Shown: positions 44,863 through 55,307 of the stretch, piece by piece
How the letters are laid out: each line of letters begins with the position of its first letter
How positions within the stretch are numbered: position 1 is the first letter of the stretch
The notes under the pieces: generated by a model
Database searches by the model: none
What the model saw: only the letters and a program-made list of their open reading frames with translations
Told to the model about the DNA's origin: nothing
From: Stappia sp.
Lineage (GTDB): Bacteria > Pseudomonadota > Alphaproteobacteria > Rhizobiales > Stappiaceae
DNA: 64,000 nt
NCBI GenBank assembly: GCA_002722295.1
Contig: PBLF01000030.1
Span: 124,001-188,000, forward strand
Reading direction: 5' to 3'
Made by a program: the position numbers and the translations under genes

Positions 44863-46455
44863 ATGAAGACCGTGAAACGGCCGCTCACGCGCGCCCTTCT
44901 CGCCGCGGCATGTTCGTCGATCGCGCTGGCCGGTCCGGCTCTTGCCGAGGAGCTTGTGATCGGCGTCGATTCCGAAGCGACCTCCATGGATCCGCATTTC
45001 CACAATCTGGGGCCGAACAACCAGCTTGGCTTCATGATGTTCGACCGGCTGGCCAATCCGGACGAGAAGCAGAACTTCAAGCCGGGCCTGGCGGTGAGCT
45101 GGAAGCCGGTGGACAAGACCACCTGGGAGTTCAAGCTGCGTGAGGGCGTGAAGTTCCACGACGGCAGCGACTTCAACGCCGACGACGTGATCTGCACCTT
45201 CGAGCGTGCGCCCAACGTGCCCAACTCGCCGGCGGGCTTCGGCACCTACACCAAGGGCAAGACGTTCGAGAAGATCGACGACTACACCGTCCACGTGAAG
45301 ACGGACGCCCCGTATCCGACCATGGTCAACGACCTCGGCAACATCGCGATCGTTTCCAACGAGGGCGGTTGCGAGGGTACCACCGAGGACTACAACTCGG
45401 GCAAGGCCGCCGCCGGCACCGGTCCCTACAAGTATTCCGAATACGTGCCGGGCGACCGCATCGTGCTCGAGGCCAACCCGGACTACTGGGGCGACAAGCC
45501 GATCTGGGACAAGGTGACGCTGAAGCCGATCAAGGCGGGTCCCTCGCGTGTCGCGGCGCTGCTTGCCGGCGACGTGGACATCATCAACGGCGTGCCGACC
45601 ACCGACATCGCCACCCTCAAGGCACGTGACGACGTCACGCTGTCGCAGGGCGTGTCCAACCGCGTGATCTACCTTCACATCGACCAGTTCCGCGAGAACT
45701 CGCCCTTCGTGAAGGCCAATGGCGGCGGCGACATCAAGAACCCGCTGCTGGACCAGAAGGTCCGCAAGGCCATCTCCAAGGCGATCTCGCGCGAGCTCAT
45801 CCGCGACCGCGTGATGGAAGGGCTCTCGATTCCGGCCGGACAGCTCCTGCCCGAAGGCTTCTTCGGCGTATCGGAGAACCTGAAGCCCGAGCCCTATGAC
45901 GCGGAAGGCGCCAAGGCGCTGCTCGCCGAGGCCGGTCTGCCCGACGGTTTCGAGCTGACGATCCACGGCCCGAACGACCGCTATGTCAACGACGCCAAGA
46001 TCGCCGAGGCCATTGCGCAGATGCTGACGCGCGTCGGCATCAAGACGCAGGTCGAGACCATGCCGCGCTCGGTCTATTTCACCCGCGCTTCCACCGGAGC
46101 GGACGGCCTGCCGGAGTTCTCGCTGATCCTGGTCGGCTGGGGCGCCGGTTCGGGCGAGGCGTCCTCGCCGCTGCGTGCGCTCATCGCCACCTTCGACAAG
46201 GAGAAGGGCATGGGCACCGCGAACCGTGGCCGCTACTCCAACCCGGAGGTGGACAAGGTGATCGAGGAGGCGCTCGCGGAAGTCGATGACGAGAAGCGCG
46301 CCGACCTGCTCGCCAAGGCGACCGAGCTTGCCATCGAGGACCTGGCGATCATTCCGATCCACTACCAGGTCAACACCTGGGCGAGCCGCAAGGGCCTCAA
46401 GTACATCCCGCGCACGGACGAGTACACGGTCGCCTATGGCGTCGTGAAGGAATAA
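44863..46455 (+). CDS. Oligopeptide ABC transporter substrate-binding protein (SBP_bac_5, DppA/OppA type)
   Basis: 530 residues from ATG 44863, preceded by GGAGGGGAG. The Sec signal peptide ends GPALAEELVIG. Family blocks are visible: DSEATSMDPHFHN, WEFKLREGVKFHDGSDFNADDVICTFER, and GTGPYKYSEYVPGDRIVLEANPDYWGD. Proteins of this class bind di-/oligopeptides, glutathione, or other amide-containing solutes in the periplasm. It is the first gene of a six-gene unit (binding protein, two permeases, two ATPases, N-formylglutamate amidohydrolase), separated from the first permease by a 129-bp gap with a strong hairpin. Confidence 0.94.
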   Translation: MKTVKRPLTRALLAAACSSIALAGPALAEELVIGVDSEATSMDPHFHNLGPNNQLGFMMFDRLANPDEKQNFKPGLAVSWKPVDKTTWEFKLREGVKFHDGSDFNADDVICTFERAPNVPNSPAGFGTYTKGKTFEKIDDYTVHVKTDAPYPTMVNDLGNIAIVSNEGGCEGTTEDYNSGKAAAGTGPYKYSEYVPGDRIVLEANPDYWGDKPIWDKVTLKPIKAGPSRVAALLAGDVDIINGVPTTDIATLKARDDVTLSQGVSNRVIYLHIDQFRENSPFVKANGGGDIKNPLLDQKVRKAISKAISRELIRDRVMEGLSIPAGQLLPEGFFGVSENLKPEPYDAEGAKALLAEAGLPDGFELTIHGPNDRYVNDAKIAEAIAQMLTRVGIKTQVETMPRSVYFTRASTGADGLPEFSLILVGWGAGSGEASSPLRALIATFDKEKGMGTANRGRYSNPEVDKVIEEALAEVDDEKRADLLAKATELAIEDLAIIPIHYQVNTWASRKGLKYIPRTDEYTVAYGVVKE

Positions 46456-46509
46456 GTCCGGGGTGGGCGCGCCCGCGCGCCCGCACGGCATTCCGTCCCC
46501 AACACGTCA

Positions 46510-46535
46510 GCCGCCGCCCGGATCCGGGCGGCGGC
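46510..46535 (+). repeat. 26-bp perfect palindrome between binding-protein and permease genes
   Basis: Arms GCCGCCGCCCG and CGGGCGGCGGC around GATC. It probably forms a very stable mRNA hairpin that limits read-through into, and protects the message upstream of, the permease genes, as commonly seen after abundant binding-protein genes. Confidence 0.75.
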
Positions 46536-46584
46536 CCGTCACGGCGCCTCGGGCGCGACACGCCAGGTTCGGAAACCCCACCGC

Positions 46585-47562
46585 ATGAGCGTCTTCATTC
46601 TCCGGCGCCTGCTCCAGAGCGTTCTCGTCATGGTGGCGATGGCCGTTCTGGTGTTCTTCGGCGTCCATCTCGTCGGCGATCCCGTCTACATGTTCATCAC
46701 CCCGGACATGGACCAGGCCGACATCGAGCAGGTGACCCGGGCGCTCGGCCTCGACCGGCCGATCTGGGAACAGTTCTGGATCTTCCTCACCAATGCGGTC
46801 ACCGGAAACCTGGGCAAGTCCTTCGTGTTCGGCGAACCGGCGCTGGGCCTCATCATCGAACGGATGCCGGCGACGCTGGAGCTGGCCTTCGCGGCCCTGC
46901 TGATGGCGGTGGTGATCGGCATTCCGCTCGGCCTCTACGCCGGGCTCTATCCCGACAGCGCGGCGTCCAAGACCATCATGGCCGGATCGATCCTCGGCTT
47001 TTCGCTGCCCACCTTCTGGGTTGGCATCATGATGATCATGGTGTTCGCGGTGATGCTGGGCTGGTTGCCATCCACGGGGCGCGGCGACACGGTCGACGTG
47101 CTCGGCGTGCCCCTGTCGTTCCTGACGATCGACGGGTTGCGGCATCTGGCGCTGCCGGCGCTCAACCTCGCCCTGCTGAAGATCTCGCTGGTCATCCGCC
47201 TGACGCGGGCCGGCACCCGCGAGGCGATGCTGCAGGACTACGTGAAGTTCGCCCGCGCCAAGGGCCTGCCGCGCGGACGCATCGTCGGCGTGCACATTCT
47301 CAAGAACATCCTGATCCCGGTCGTCACCGTGCTCGGGCTGGAGTTCGGCTCGCTCATCGCCTTCTCGGTGGTGACGGAGACGATCTTCGCCTGGCCGGGG
47401 ATGGGCAAGCTGCTGATCTCCTCCATCCAGCAGCTCGACCGGCCCGTGATCGTGGCCTACCTGGTGATGATCGTGTTCCTCTTCGTCGTCATCAACCTGA
47501 TCGTCGACATCCTCTATTCGATCCTCGATCCGCGCGTGCGGCTCGCCGATCGCGGCCAGTAA
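46585..47562 (+). CDS. Oligopeptide ABC transporter permease, DppB type
   Basis: 325 residues, with six hydrophobic segments. The N-terminal LRRLLQSVLVMVAMAVLVFFGVHL, the periplasmic segment ALGLDRPIWEQFWIFL and the cytoplasmic EAA loop (EAMLQDYVKFARAKGLPRGRIV) are typical of DppB/OppB. It pairs with the downstream DppC-type permease to form the inner-membrane channel. The next gene starts 10 bp later. Confidence 0.94.
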   Translation: MSVFILRRLLQSVLVMVAMAVLVFFGVHLVGDPVYMFITPDMDQADIEQVTRALGLDRPIWEQFWIFLTNAVTGNLGKSFVFGEPALGLIIERMPATLELAFAALLMAVVIGIPLGLYAGLYPDSAASKTIMAGSILGFSLPTFWVGIMMIMVFAVMLGWLPSTGRGDTVDVLGVPLSFLTIDGLRHLALPALNLALLKISLVIRLTRAGTREAMLQDYVKFARAKGLPRGRIVGVHILKNILIPVVTVLGLEFGSLIAFSVVTETIFAWPGMGKLLISSIQQLDRPVIVAYLVMIVFLFVVINLIVDILYSILDPRVRLADRGQ

Positions 47563-47572
47563 GGGGAGCTTC

Positions 47573-48517
47573 ATGTCCTCCACCGACACCAAAGAGGCGG
47601 CGGGAGCGGCCGGACCGGGCGCATCCGTCCTGCCCGCGCCGCCACCGGAAAGCGGGTTCCGCCGCTTCCTGTCCGACTTCTGCGAAAGCCGTATCGCGGT
47701 GGGCGCCGCGCTGATTTTCGCGATCATCGTCTTCCTCGCCGTGTTCGCCCCCTGGATCGCGCCGCAGGATCCTTACGATCTCGCCACCGTCTCCATCTTC
47801 GACGCCCGCATGCCGCCCGGCGCGGAAAGCATGGACGGCTATACCTTCTGGCTCGGCACGGACGGGGCGGGGCGCGACCTCTTGTCGGCCATTCTCTACG
47901 GGCTGCGCATCTCGCTGTCGGTCGGCGTTTCCTCCGCGGTGATCGCGGTGCTCGTCGGCATGACCATCGGCCTGATCGCCGCCTATGCGGGCGGGCGCAC
48001 CGAAACGCTGATCATGCGCATCGTCGACATCCAGCTCTCGCTCCCTGCGGTGCTGATCGCGCTGATGCTGCTGGCGATCCTCGGCAAGGGCGTCGACAAG
48101 ATCATCATCGCGCTGGTGGTGGCCCAATGGGCCTACTACGCGCGAACGGTGCGTGCCTCGGCGCTCAGCGAGCGGCGGCGCGAATACGTGGAGGCCGCCG
48201 CCTGTCTCGGCCTGTCCCACGCACGCATCGTCTTCCGCCATATCCTGCCCAACTGCATCGCGCCGCTGATCGTGGTGGGCACGGTGCAGACCGCCCACGC
48301 CATCGCGCTGGAGGCGACGCTGTCGTTCCTGGGCCTCGGCCTTCCGCAGACCGAGCCCTCGCTCGGGCTGCTGATCTCCAACGGCTTCGAGTACATGCTT
48401 TCGGGCAAGTACTGGATCGCCGTCTTCCCCGGCGTCGCGCTGCTCATCACGATCGTCTCGATCAACATGGTGGGCGACCAGTTGCGCGACGTGCTCAATC
48501 CCAGGCTTCAAAGGTGA
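47573..48517 (+). CDS. Oligopeptide ABC transporter permease, DppC type
   Basis: 314 residues. The ~35-residue Pro/Ala-rich cytoplasmic start is followed by the first helix (VGAALIFAIIVFLAVFAPWI), the DppC hallmark LGTDGAGRDLLSAILYGLRISLSVG (cut by family block) and the EAA loop RREYVEAAACLGLSHARIV. It is the second channel subunit, 5 bp before the first ATPase gene. Confidence 0.93.
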   Translation: MSSTDTKEAAGAAGPGASVLPAPPPESGFRRFLSDFCESRIAVGAALIFAIIVFLAVFAPWIAPQDPYDLATVSIFDARMPPGAESMDGYTFWLGTDGAGRDLLSAILYGLRISLSVGVSSAVIAVLVGMTIGLIAAYAGGRTETLIMRIVDIQLSLPAVLIALMLLAILGKGVDKIIIALVVAQWAYYARTVRASALSERRREYVEAAACLGLSHARIVFRHILPNCIAPLIVVGTVQTAHAIALEATLSFLGLGLPQTEPSLGLLISNGFEYMLSGKYWIAVFPGVALLITIVSINMVGDQLRDVLNPRLQR

Positions 48518-48522
48518 GCGCG

Positions 48523-49538
<1,016 letters not shown>

Positions 49539-49542
<4 letters not shown>

Positions 49543-50537
49543 GCACCGCGCCGATCCTGCGTCTGGAGAATGTCTCCAAGCGCTTCACCCGCAAGCTCGA
49601 TGCGGCCGAACGCATCGCCAACCTCTTCGGCGCGGCGCGTCAGGAAGAGGTGGTGCATGCGGTCGACGACGTGTCGCTGGCCATCGGCGAGGGCGAGGTC
49701 GTCGGCCTGGTGGGCGAATCGGGCTGCGGCAAGTCCACCCTCGGACGTGTCGTGGCGGGCGTTCACTCGGCCAGTGCCGGCAAGGTCTTCTGGCGGGACA
49801 AGGACGTCTCCCGCCTGTCGGGGGCCGAGCGCCGCGATGCGATCCTCAAGATCCAGATGATCTTCCAGGACCCCATGTCCTCGCTCAATCCGCGTTTCCG
49901 GGTGAAGGACATCGTCGGCGAGGCGCCGAAGGTGCACGGGCTCGTCGGCAAGGGCGATCTCGATGGCTATGTGGACGAGATGCTGCTGCGCGTCGGGCTC
50001 GATCCGAGCTTCAAGACCCGCTATCCGCACCAGTTCTCCGGCGGCCAGCGCCAGCGCGTCGGCATTGCCCGCGCGCTTGCGGTGAACCCGGAGTTCCTCG
50101 TCTGCGACGAAAGCATCGCCGCGCTCGACGTGTCGATCCAGGCGCAGGTCATCAACCTGTTCATGGATCTCAGGCGCGACCTCGGCCTGACCTATCTCTT
50201 CATCAGCCATGACCTGGGCGTGGTGGAGCATCTCGCCGACCGGGTGGTGATCATGTACCTCGGCCGCGTGGTGGAAAGCGCGCCGGTGGCCGAACTCTTC
50301 GCCGACCCCAACCATCCTTATGCGAAGGCCCTCCTCGCGGAGGTGCCCCGCATCGATGCGCGCAAGCGTGTGTTCCAGCCGGTGAAGGGCGAGATTCCCT
50401 CGCCGCTCGCGCCGCCCCCGGGCTGTCATTTCCACCCGCGCTGTCCGCATGCCATGGCGCGATGCAAGGTCGAGATGCCGAAGCTCAAGGAAATCGCGCC
50501 CGGGCGTGTTTCCGCCTGCCATCTCAACGAGGGCTGA
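49539..50537 (+). CDS. Oligopeptide ABC transporter ATP-binding protein, DppF type
   Basis: 332 residues from ATG 49539 (ATGA overlap). Walker A GESGCGKSTL, signature FSGGQRQRVGIARAL, Walker B FLVCDESIAALDV and switch His in FISHDLGVV are visible. In Walker B the usual DEPTSALD reads DESIAALD, a conservative change seen in this branch. A C-terminal cysteine cluster (GCHFHPRCPHAMARC) mirrors its partner. It forms the heterodimeric ATPase with the DppD-type subunit. The amidohydrolase gene follows after 5 bp. Confidence 0.93.
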
Positions 50538-50542
50538 GTGGC

Positions 50543-51403
50543 ATGACAGCGCAGGCCGGCGAGGCGATGATCGAGATCCGGCGGCCCGAAGGTCCGCCGG
50601 TCGCGCTCGTGCTCGACAGTCCGCATTCGGGCACGGTCTATCCGGACGACTTCCGTGCAATCGAACCGCCGGGGCGCTATCGCCGCAGCGAGGACATGTA
50701 TGTGGATGAGCTGTTCGCGGCCGGCCCCTCGCTCGGGATTCCTTTGCTCGCGGCGCGCTTCGCCCGCGCCTATTGCGATGTGAACCGCGCGCGCGACGAT
50801 CTCGATCCGTCCGTTCTGGACAGGGCCGACGGGCTGCGGCTTGCCCCCTCCGCCAAGGCGATGCTTGGAAAGGGCGTGATCTGGACCGCGACGCCGCCGG
50901 ATGGGGCGCCGCTTCTCGACGGCCCCGTGCGGCGCGCCGACTACGAGGCGCGGCTCGCGCGCTGCTGGGAGCCGTACCACGCGGCGCTGGCCGGTCTTCT
51001 GGCGGAAAGCCGCGACGCGTCGGGGCGGGTCTTCCATCTCGACCTGCATTCCATGCAGCCGGTGGCGAACGCCATGCACGAGGATGCGACGGGCTCCCGC
51101 CGTCCCGACATGGTGCTCTCCGACCGGGAGGGAACGACCGCCTCGCGGGCGTATCTTGAGACGGCGCGCTCGCTTCTCGCAGGGCTCGGGTTCTCGGTTG
51201 CCGTCAACGATCCCTTCAAGGGGGCGGAAATCCTGCGCCTGCACGGCAACCCGGCCGCCGGTGTGCACTCGCTGCAGATCGAGGTGAACCGGGCGCTTTA
51301 CATGGACGTGGAAGGCTTCGCCCGGACGGACCGCTTTGCCGAGACGCAGGCCCGCCTGACACAGTTCCTGAAGGGGCTGCGCGACTGGGTCGCGTCCGCC
51401 TGA
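50543..51403 (+). CDS. N-formylglutamate amidohydrolase family protein
   Basis: 286 residues from ATG 50543; ATG 50567 is an alternative 8 codons in. Family blocks are LVLDSPHSGTVYPDDF, ARAYCDVNRARDDLDP, VFHLDLHSMQP (zinc-binding His) and HSLQIEVNRALYMD. The archetype (HutG type) hydrolyses N-formyl-L-glutamate to formate and glutamate in histidine degradation, but no hut genes are present. As the last gene of a peptide ABC transporter operon, it more likely trims an imported N-acyl amino acid in the cytoplasm (inference). Confidence 0.88.
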   Translation: MTAQAGEAMIEIRRPEGPPVALVLDSPHSGTVYPDDFRAIEPPGRYRRSEDMYVDELFAAGPSLGIPLLAARFARAYCDVNRARDDLDPSVLDRADGLRLAPSAKAMLGKGVIWTATPPDGAPLLDGPVRRADYEARLARCWEPYHAALAGLLAESRDASGRVFHLDLHSMQPVANAMHEDATGSRRPDMVLSDREGTTASRAYLETARSLLAGLGFSVAVNDPFKGAEILRLHGNPAAGVHSLQIEVNRALYMDVEGFARTDRFAETQARLTQFLKGLRDWVASA

Positions 51404-51520
51404 GGCGGGAATTCGCGCAAGGGCAGTTGAAATTTCCCCGAGGACGGTGCACCAGAGCGTCGACAGGAGACGGCGCGGCCTCCTCCCGCGTGCGCTCCCC
51501 CCGACCACGGAACCGCCCTC

Positions 51521-52765
51521 ATGACCACCGGCCTGTCGCGCCCCAAGGATCAAATCCGCTGGCTCCTGCTTGAAGGCATCAGCCCGACCGCCTCCGTCCT
51601 GCTCGATCAGGCGGGCTACACCAACGTCACGAAGCTGAAGACCGCGCTCGACCGCGATGCGCTGATCGAGGCCCTGCAGGGCGTGCATATCGTCGGCATC
51701 CGCTCGCGGACCCAGATCGACGAGACGATCCTGAAGGAGGCGGGCACGCTCGTCGCCGTGGGGTGCTTCTCGGTCGGCACCAACCAGGTCGACCTCGTGA
51801 ACGCCAACCGGCGCGGCATCCCGGTCTTCAACGCGCCGTTTTCCAACACCCGCTCGGTCGCCGAACTCACGATGGCCGAGATCGTCATGCTGATGCGCGG
51901 CGCCTTCACCAAGTCCATGGCGGCCCACGGCGGCGGCTGGCTGAAGTCCGCGGCGGGAAGCAACGAGGTGCGCGGCAAGACGCTCGGCATCGTCGGCTAC
52001 GGCAACATTGGCTCGCAGCTTGCCGTCCTCGCCGAGGCGATGGGCCTGAAGGTGATCTACTACGATCACACCGACAAGCTGCGCCACGGCAATGCCGAGC
52101 CGACCGCTTCGCTCGCGGAGCTTCTGGCGGCGGCCGACGTCGTCTCGCTGCATCTGCCGCAGACGCCGGAAACGCGCGGCATGATCGGCGCGGCCGAGAT
52201 CGCGATGATGAAGAAGGGTGCCTATCTCATCAACAACGCGCGGGGCACGGTGCTCGACGTGGATGCGCTGGCCGAGGCGCTCAGGTCCGGCCATCTGGCG
52301 GGTGCCGCCGTCGACGTGTTCCCCAGCGAGCCCAAGTCGAATGACGAGGAGTTCGTCTCGCCCCTGCGTGGCCTCGACAACGTGATCCTGACACCGCATA
52401 TCGGTGGGTCGACCGAGGAGGCGCAGGAGCGCATCGGCGAGGAGGCCGCGCGGCGGCTGATCGAGTATTCGGACGTGGGATCGACAATCGGCGCGGTGAA
52501 CGTTCCGCAGGTGCAGCTTCCCAAGGGCACCAACAACACCCGCTTCATCCAGGTGCAGCGCAACCTGCCGGGCGAACTCGGCAAGCTCAACGACCTCTTC
52601 GCCCGCTACGAGATCAACATCGCCGCCCAGCACTACCAGACCGACGGCGAGATCGGTTACGTGGTGCTGGACGCCGAAGGGCCGGTGGCGAACGGCGTCG
52701 AGATCCTCGAGGCGATCCGCGCGCTGCCCGGCACCATCCGCGCAAGGCTGCTCAACCGCGTCTGA
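51521..52765 (+). CDS. serA: D-3-phosphoglycerate dehydrogenase
   Basis: 414 residues, the E. coli SerA size class with a C-terminal ACT domain. It oxidises 3-phosphoglycerate to 3-phosphohydroxypyruvate, the committed step of serine synthesis. Visible features are the NAD motif GIVGYGNIGSQLAVLAEAMG, the active-site Arg region NNARGTVLDVDAL, the catalytic His in LTPHIGGSTEEAQ, and the serine-sensing ACT domain from about residue 345 (VQRNLPGELGKLNDLFARYEI). SerC and SerB are not adjacent. It is convergent with the YceI gene over a 34-bp gap. Confidence 0.94.
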   Translation: MTTGLSRPKDQIRWLLLEGISPTASVLLDQAGYTNVTKLKTALDRDALIEALQGVHIVGIRSRTQIDETILKEAGTLVAVGCFSVGTNQVDLVNANRRGIPVFNAPFSNTRSVAELTMAEIVMLMRGAFTKSMAAHGGGWLKSAAGSNEVRGKTLGIVGYGNIGSQLAVLAEAMGLKVIYYDHTDKLRHGNAEPTASLAELLAAADVVSLHLPQTPETRGMIGAAEIAMMKKGAYLINNARGTVLDVDALAEALRSGHLAGAAVDVFPSEPKSNDEEFVSPLRGLDNVILTPHIGGSTEEAQERIGEEAARRLIEYSDVGSTIGAVNVPQVQLPKGTNNTRFIQVQRNLPGELGKLNDLFARYEINIAAQHYQTDGEIGYVVLDAEGPVANGVEILEAIRALPGTIRARLLNRV

Positions 52766-52771
52766 CGCGTC

Positions 52772-52792
52772 CGGAGGGCGGTCGTCCCTCCG
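52772..52792. terminator. Hairpin between convergent serA and yceI-like genes
   Basis: Arms CGGAGGG and CCCTCCG with a 7-nt loop in the 34-bp convergent gap. No clear U-tract; termination role inferred from position. Confidence 0.45.
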
Positions 52793-52799
52793 CCTGCGC

Positions 52800-53411
52800 C
52801 TACTGGCGGATGGCCTCCAGGTCGATGAGGATCTCGACCTCGTCGCCGACGAGGTCTCCCTCCAGTGCGTAGGTGGAGCCGAAGTCGGACCGGCGCAGCG
52901 TCGTGCGGGCGCTGACGCCGGTGACATAGGTCCCTCCGAAGGGGTAGTCGCCGGACTTGTTCCAGGTGACGTCCAGTGTGACCGGCCTGGTCACGCCGCG
53001 CAGGGTGAGGTCTCCCGTGACCTTGCCGGTGCGCTCGCCCGTGGGCTCGGAATCCGTCATGACGAAGGTCGCAAGGGGATGGGCCCCGGCATCGAGAAAG
53101 TCGTCCGAGCGCAGGTGCTCGTCGCGCGCCTCGTTGTTGGAAAAGACGCTGCGGGTGTCGATTTCCACCTTCAGGTCCGACAGCGTGCGTGCGTCCTCGT
53201 CGAAGGTGAAAGCGCCCGACCCCTTCAGGAACATGCCCCATGTCGGCGCGTAGCCGATGTGCACGGCGTTGAAGACGATGGAAAAATGCGCCGGGTCGAT
53301 GCGGTAGTCGCGCGGCTCGGCCCGTGCCGGGCCGCTCGTCGCGAGGCCAATCGCAAAAGCGGGCGCGGCGAGGGCGGTTGCGAAACGGTGAAAGCGGATT
53401 GAGCGCGTCAC
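52800..53411 (-). CDS. YceI-family periplasmic protein
   Basis: 203 residues from GTG 53411, chosen because GGGAGGA lies 6 nt upstream. The signal peptide (FHRFATALAAPAFAIGLATSGPARA) ends before EPRDYRIDPAHFSIVFNAVH. The mature protein is a lipocalin-like beta-barrel of the YceI family, which binds polyprenoid or other isoprenoid-type lipids (family knowledge). Conserved blocks RIDPAHFSIVF and GDLTLRGVTRPVTLDV are intact. It follows the ROK gene on the same strand after 122 bp, so its transcription may be separate. Confidence 0.9.
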   Translation of the reverse strand: MTRSIRFHRFATALAAPAFAIGLATSGPARAEPRDYRIDPAHFSIVFNAVHIGYAPTWGMFLKGSGAFTFDEDARTLSDLKVEIDTRSVFSNNEARDEHLRSDDFLDAGAHPLATFVMTDSEPTGERTGKVTGDLTLRGVTRPVTLDVTWNKSGDYPFGGTYVTGVSARTTLRRSDFGSTYALEGDLVGDEVEILIDLEAIRQ

Positions 53412-53533
53412 GGTGTCCTCCCGGTCGATCTCGTCGGTTCGAGGTCTGTGTTCACCTCGAGGTCTGGCGGTCACCGTCACGGATATAGGTCGTGTGCGCC
53501 CCGTGGCGAGGCGTGCCGGGACGGGGAGGCCGC

Positions 53534-54457
53534 TCAGGCGTTCCACAGCCAGGCGGCGCCGCGCACGCCGGAGCTGTCGCCATGCGCGGCCCTGCGGATC
53601 GGCACCTCATAGTGATCGGAGAAGATGAAGGGCGCCATGGCGTCGGGCAGGCCGGTGTAAAGCTCGTCGACGTTCGACATGCCGCCGCCGAGCACGAACA
53701 CATCCGGATCGATCAGGTTGGCGGCCATGGCCATGGCACGCCCGAGGCGCGATATGTAACGCTCAAGGCTGCCCCCGGCGACCGGGCAACCCTCGCGGGC
53801 GCGTTCCACGATCTCGCGACCCGTCAGCGCCTCGCCGCTTGCCTGTTCGAAGTCCCACTGAAACCCCGTGCCCGAGCACAGCCGGTCGATGGTGCCGCGA
53901 TGGCCGGTCCAGCACTCCGGTCCGGGATATTCGTCCTCACGCATCCAGGGCACGGGAATGTTGCCCCATTCGCCGCCGATGCCATTGGCGCCGCGATGGG
54001 CACGCCCGTCGATGGCGATGCCCGAGCCGCATCCCGTGCCGATGATGATGGCATGCACGACATGCGCGCCGGCGCCGGCCCCGTCGGTCGCCTCCGAGAC
54101 GGCGAGACAGTTGGCGTCGTTCTGGATGCGCACGGGACGGGCGAGGGCCTCTTCGAGGTCCCTGTCCAGCGGCTTGCCGTTCATCCAGGTCGAGTTGGCG
54201 TTCTTCACCAGGCCCGTCGCCGGGGACAGGGAGCCCGGGATGCCGAGCCCGACGCTGCCGGCAAGGCCGGTCTCCGCTTCCGCCGCCCGCACGAGATCGC
54301 GCACGGCCGCGATGCAGCCGGCATAGTCGTCGCGCGGGGTGGGAACGCGCTTGCGAAAGCGCTCCGCGCCGGAAGCGCTATCGAGCGCGATCACTTCCAT
54401 CTTCGTGCCGCCCCAGTCGATGCCGAGGCGAAGGGAGAGGCTTTGCGGGTCGCTCAT
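53534..54457 (-). CDS. ROK-family sugar kinase (fructokinase/N-acetylglucosamine kinase-like) with degenerate zinc motif
   Basis: 307 residues from the ATG at 54457. The ATP motif is LGIDWGGTKMEVIAL; the substrate region IQNDANCLAVSEA and IGTGCGSGIAIDGR are typical of ROK kinases (E. coli Mak/NagK). The ROK zinc-binding motif CxCGxxGCxE is reduced here to CWTGHRGTID, leaving one Cys, so zinc binding of the usual type seems lost. It phosphorylates a hexose or amino sugar, specificity unknown. It is 34 bp downstream of the DeoR gene and probably co-transcribed with it. Confidence 0.88.
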   Translation of the reverse strand: MSDPQSLSLRLGIDWGGTKMEVIALDSASGAERFRKRVPTPRDDYAGCIAAVRDLVRAAEAETGLAGSVGLGIPGSLSPATGLVKNANSTWMNGKPLDRDLEEALARPVRIQNDANCLAVSEATDGAGAGAHVVHAIIIGTGCGSGIAIDGRAHRGANGIGGEWGNIPVPWMREDEYPGPECWTGHRGTIDRLCSGTGFQWDFEQASGEALTGREIVERAREGCPVAGGSLERYISRLGRAMAMAANLIDPDVFVLGGGMSNVDELYTGLPDAMAPFIFSDHYEVPIRRAAHGDSSGVRGAAWLWNA

Positions 54458-54491
54458 GCGTTGTATCCGGAACCTGTTGGGGAGATTCGTG

Positions 54492-55307
54492 TCAGACGAG
54501 AATGTCCACGCTCGCGGCTTTCGCGCGTTGGCACAATGCCTCGTCGGGCCGTTCGTCGGTGACGAGCGTCGTGACCATCTCCAGGCTGCCGAGGCGCACG
54601 AGCGCGCGCTTGCCGAACTTGCTGCTGTCCACGGCGAGAATGCGGCGGTCCGCCTGGCCAAGGGCGGCGGCGACGGCGGCGACCTCGGCCTGGTCGTCAT
54701 CGTAGAGGTTGCCTTCCGCATCGATCCCGCTCACGGAGACGACCGCGTGATCGAAGCGGAACTGGCGAATGAACTCGTCCGTGTTCTCCTGGAACAATCC
54801 ACCATCCACGGGGCGCACGAAGCCGCCGGGTATGGCAAGCGCGAAGTCCGAATTCTCGCTCAGGATCGAGGCGACGCGCAGGCTGTAGGTGACCACGCGC
54901 AGGTCGCGGCGGGCAAGAAGCGCCTGCGCAACCGCCTCGCAGGTCGTGCCGGTGTCGATGAAGATGGCCGCGCCGTCGGGCACAAGGTTCGCTATGCTTG
55001 CCGCGATCCTGAGTTTCTGAGGCGCCTGCTGCAGGCGCCTTTCCCGAAGGGTGAGGGGAGTGACCGGTGTCACGAGCGCGGCGCCGCCGTGCAGCCTGCG
55101 CACCTTCCCTAGAGCTTCCAGCGCCATGATGTCGCGGCGGGCCGTCTGAGTCGTGACCGAGAACAATTTCGTGATCTCGTCCACTGATATGAAGCCGTTT
55201 TCTTCAATGTATTTTTCAATGAACGATTTTCTGGACTCTTTTTTGTTTCCTTCTGTTTTGTATTTCCGCTGCGTATCCATTTCAAATAATCCGGTCTTCA
55301 TCTTCAT
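54492..55307 (-). CDS. DeoR/GlpR-family transcriptional regulator
   Basis: 271 residues if ATG 55307 is used; ATG 55280 would give 262. The HTH (SFIEKYIEENGFISVDEITKLF, TTQTARRDIMALEALGKVRRLHGG; cut by helix) is followed by the sugar-phosphate sensor domain with IFIDTGTTCEAVAQAL and YDDDQAEVAAV. The first ~45 codons are AT-rich and Lys/Glu-rich, unlike the rest of the gene. It shares a 137-bp AT-rich gap with the divergent autotransporter gene and precedes the ROK kinase, so the ligand is plausibly a phosphosugar made by that kinase. Confidence 0.9.
   Translation of the reverse strand: MKMKTGLFEMDTQRKYKTEGNKKESRKSFIEKYIEENGFISVDEITKLFSVTTQTARRDIMALEALGKVRRLHGGAALVTPVTPLTLRERRLQQAPQKLRIAASIANLVPDGAAIFIDTGTTCEAVAQALLARRDLRVVTYSLRVASILSENSDFALAIPGGFVRPVDGGLFQENTDEFIRQFRFDHAVVSVSGIDAEGNLYDDDQAEVAAVAAALGQADRRILAVDSSKFGKRALVRLGSLEMVTTLVTDERPDEALCQRAKAASVDILV

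Noticed and set aside
50543-51403. Assigning HutG and a histidine-degradation operon
   Set aside because: No hutH, hutU, hutI or hutF genes are present; the gene is coupled to a peptide ABC transporter instead.
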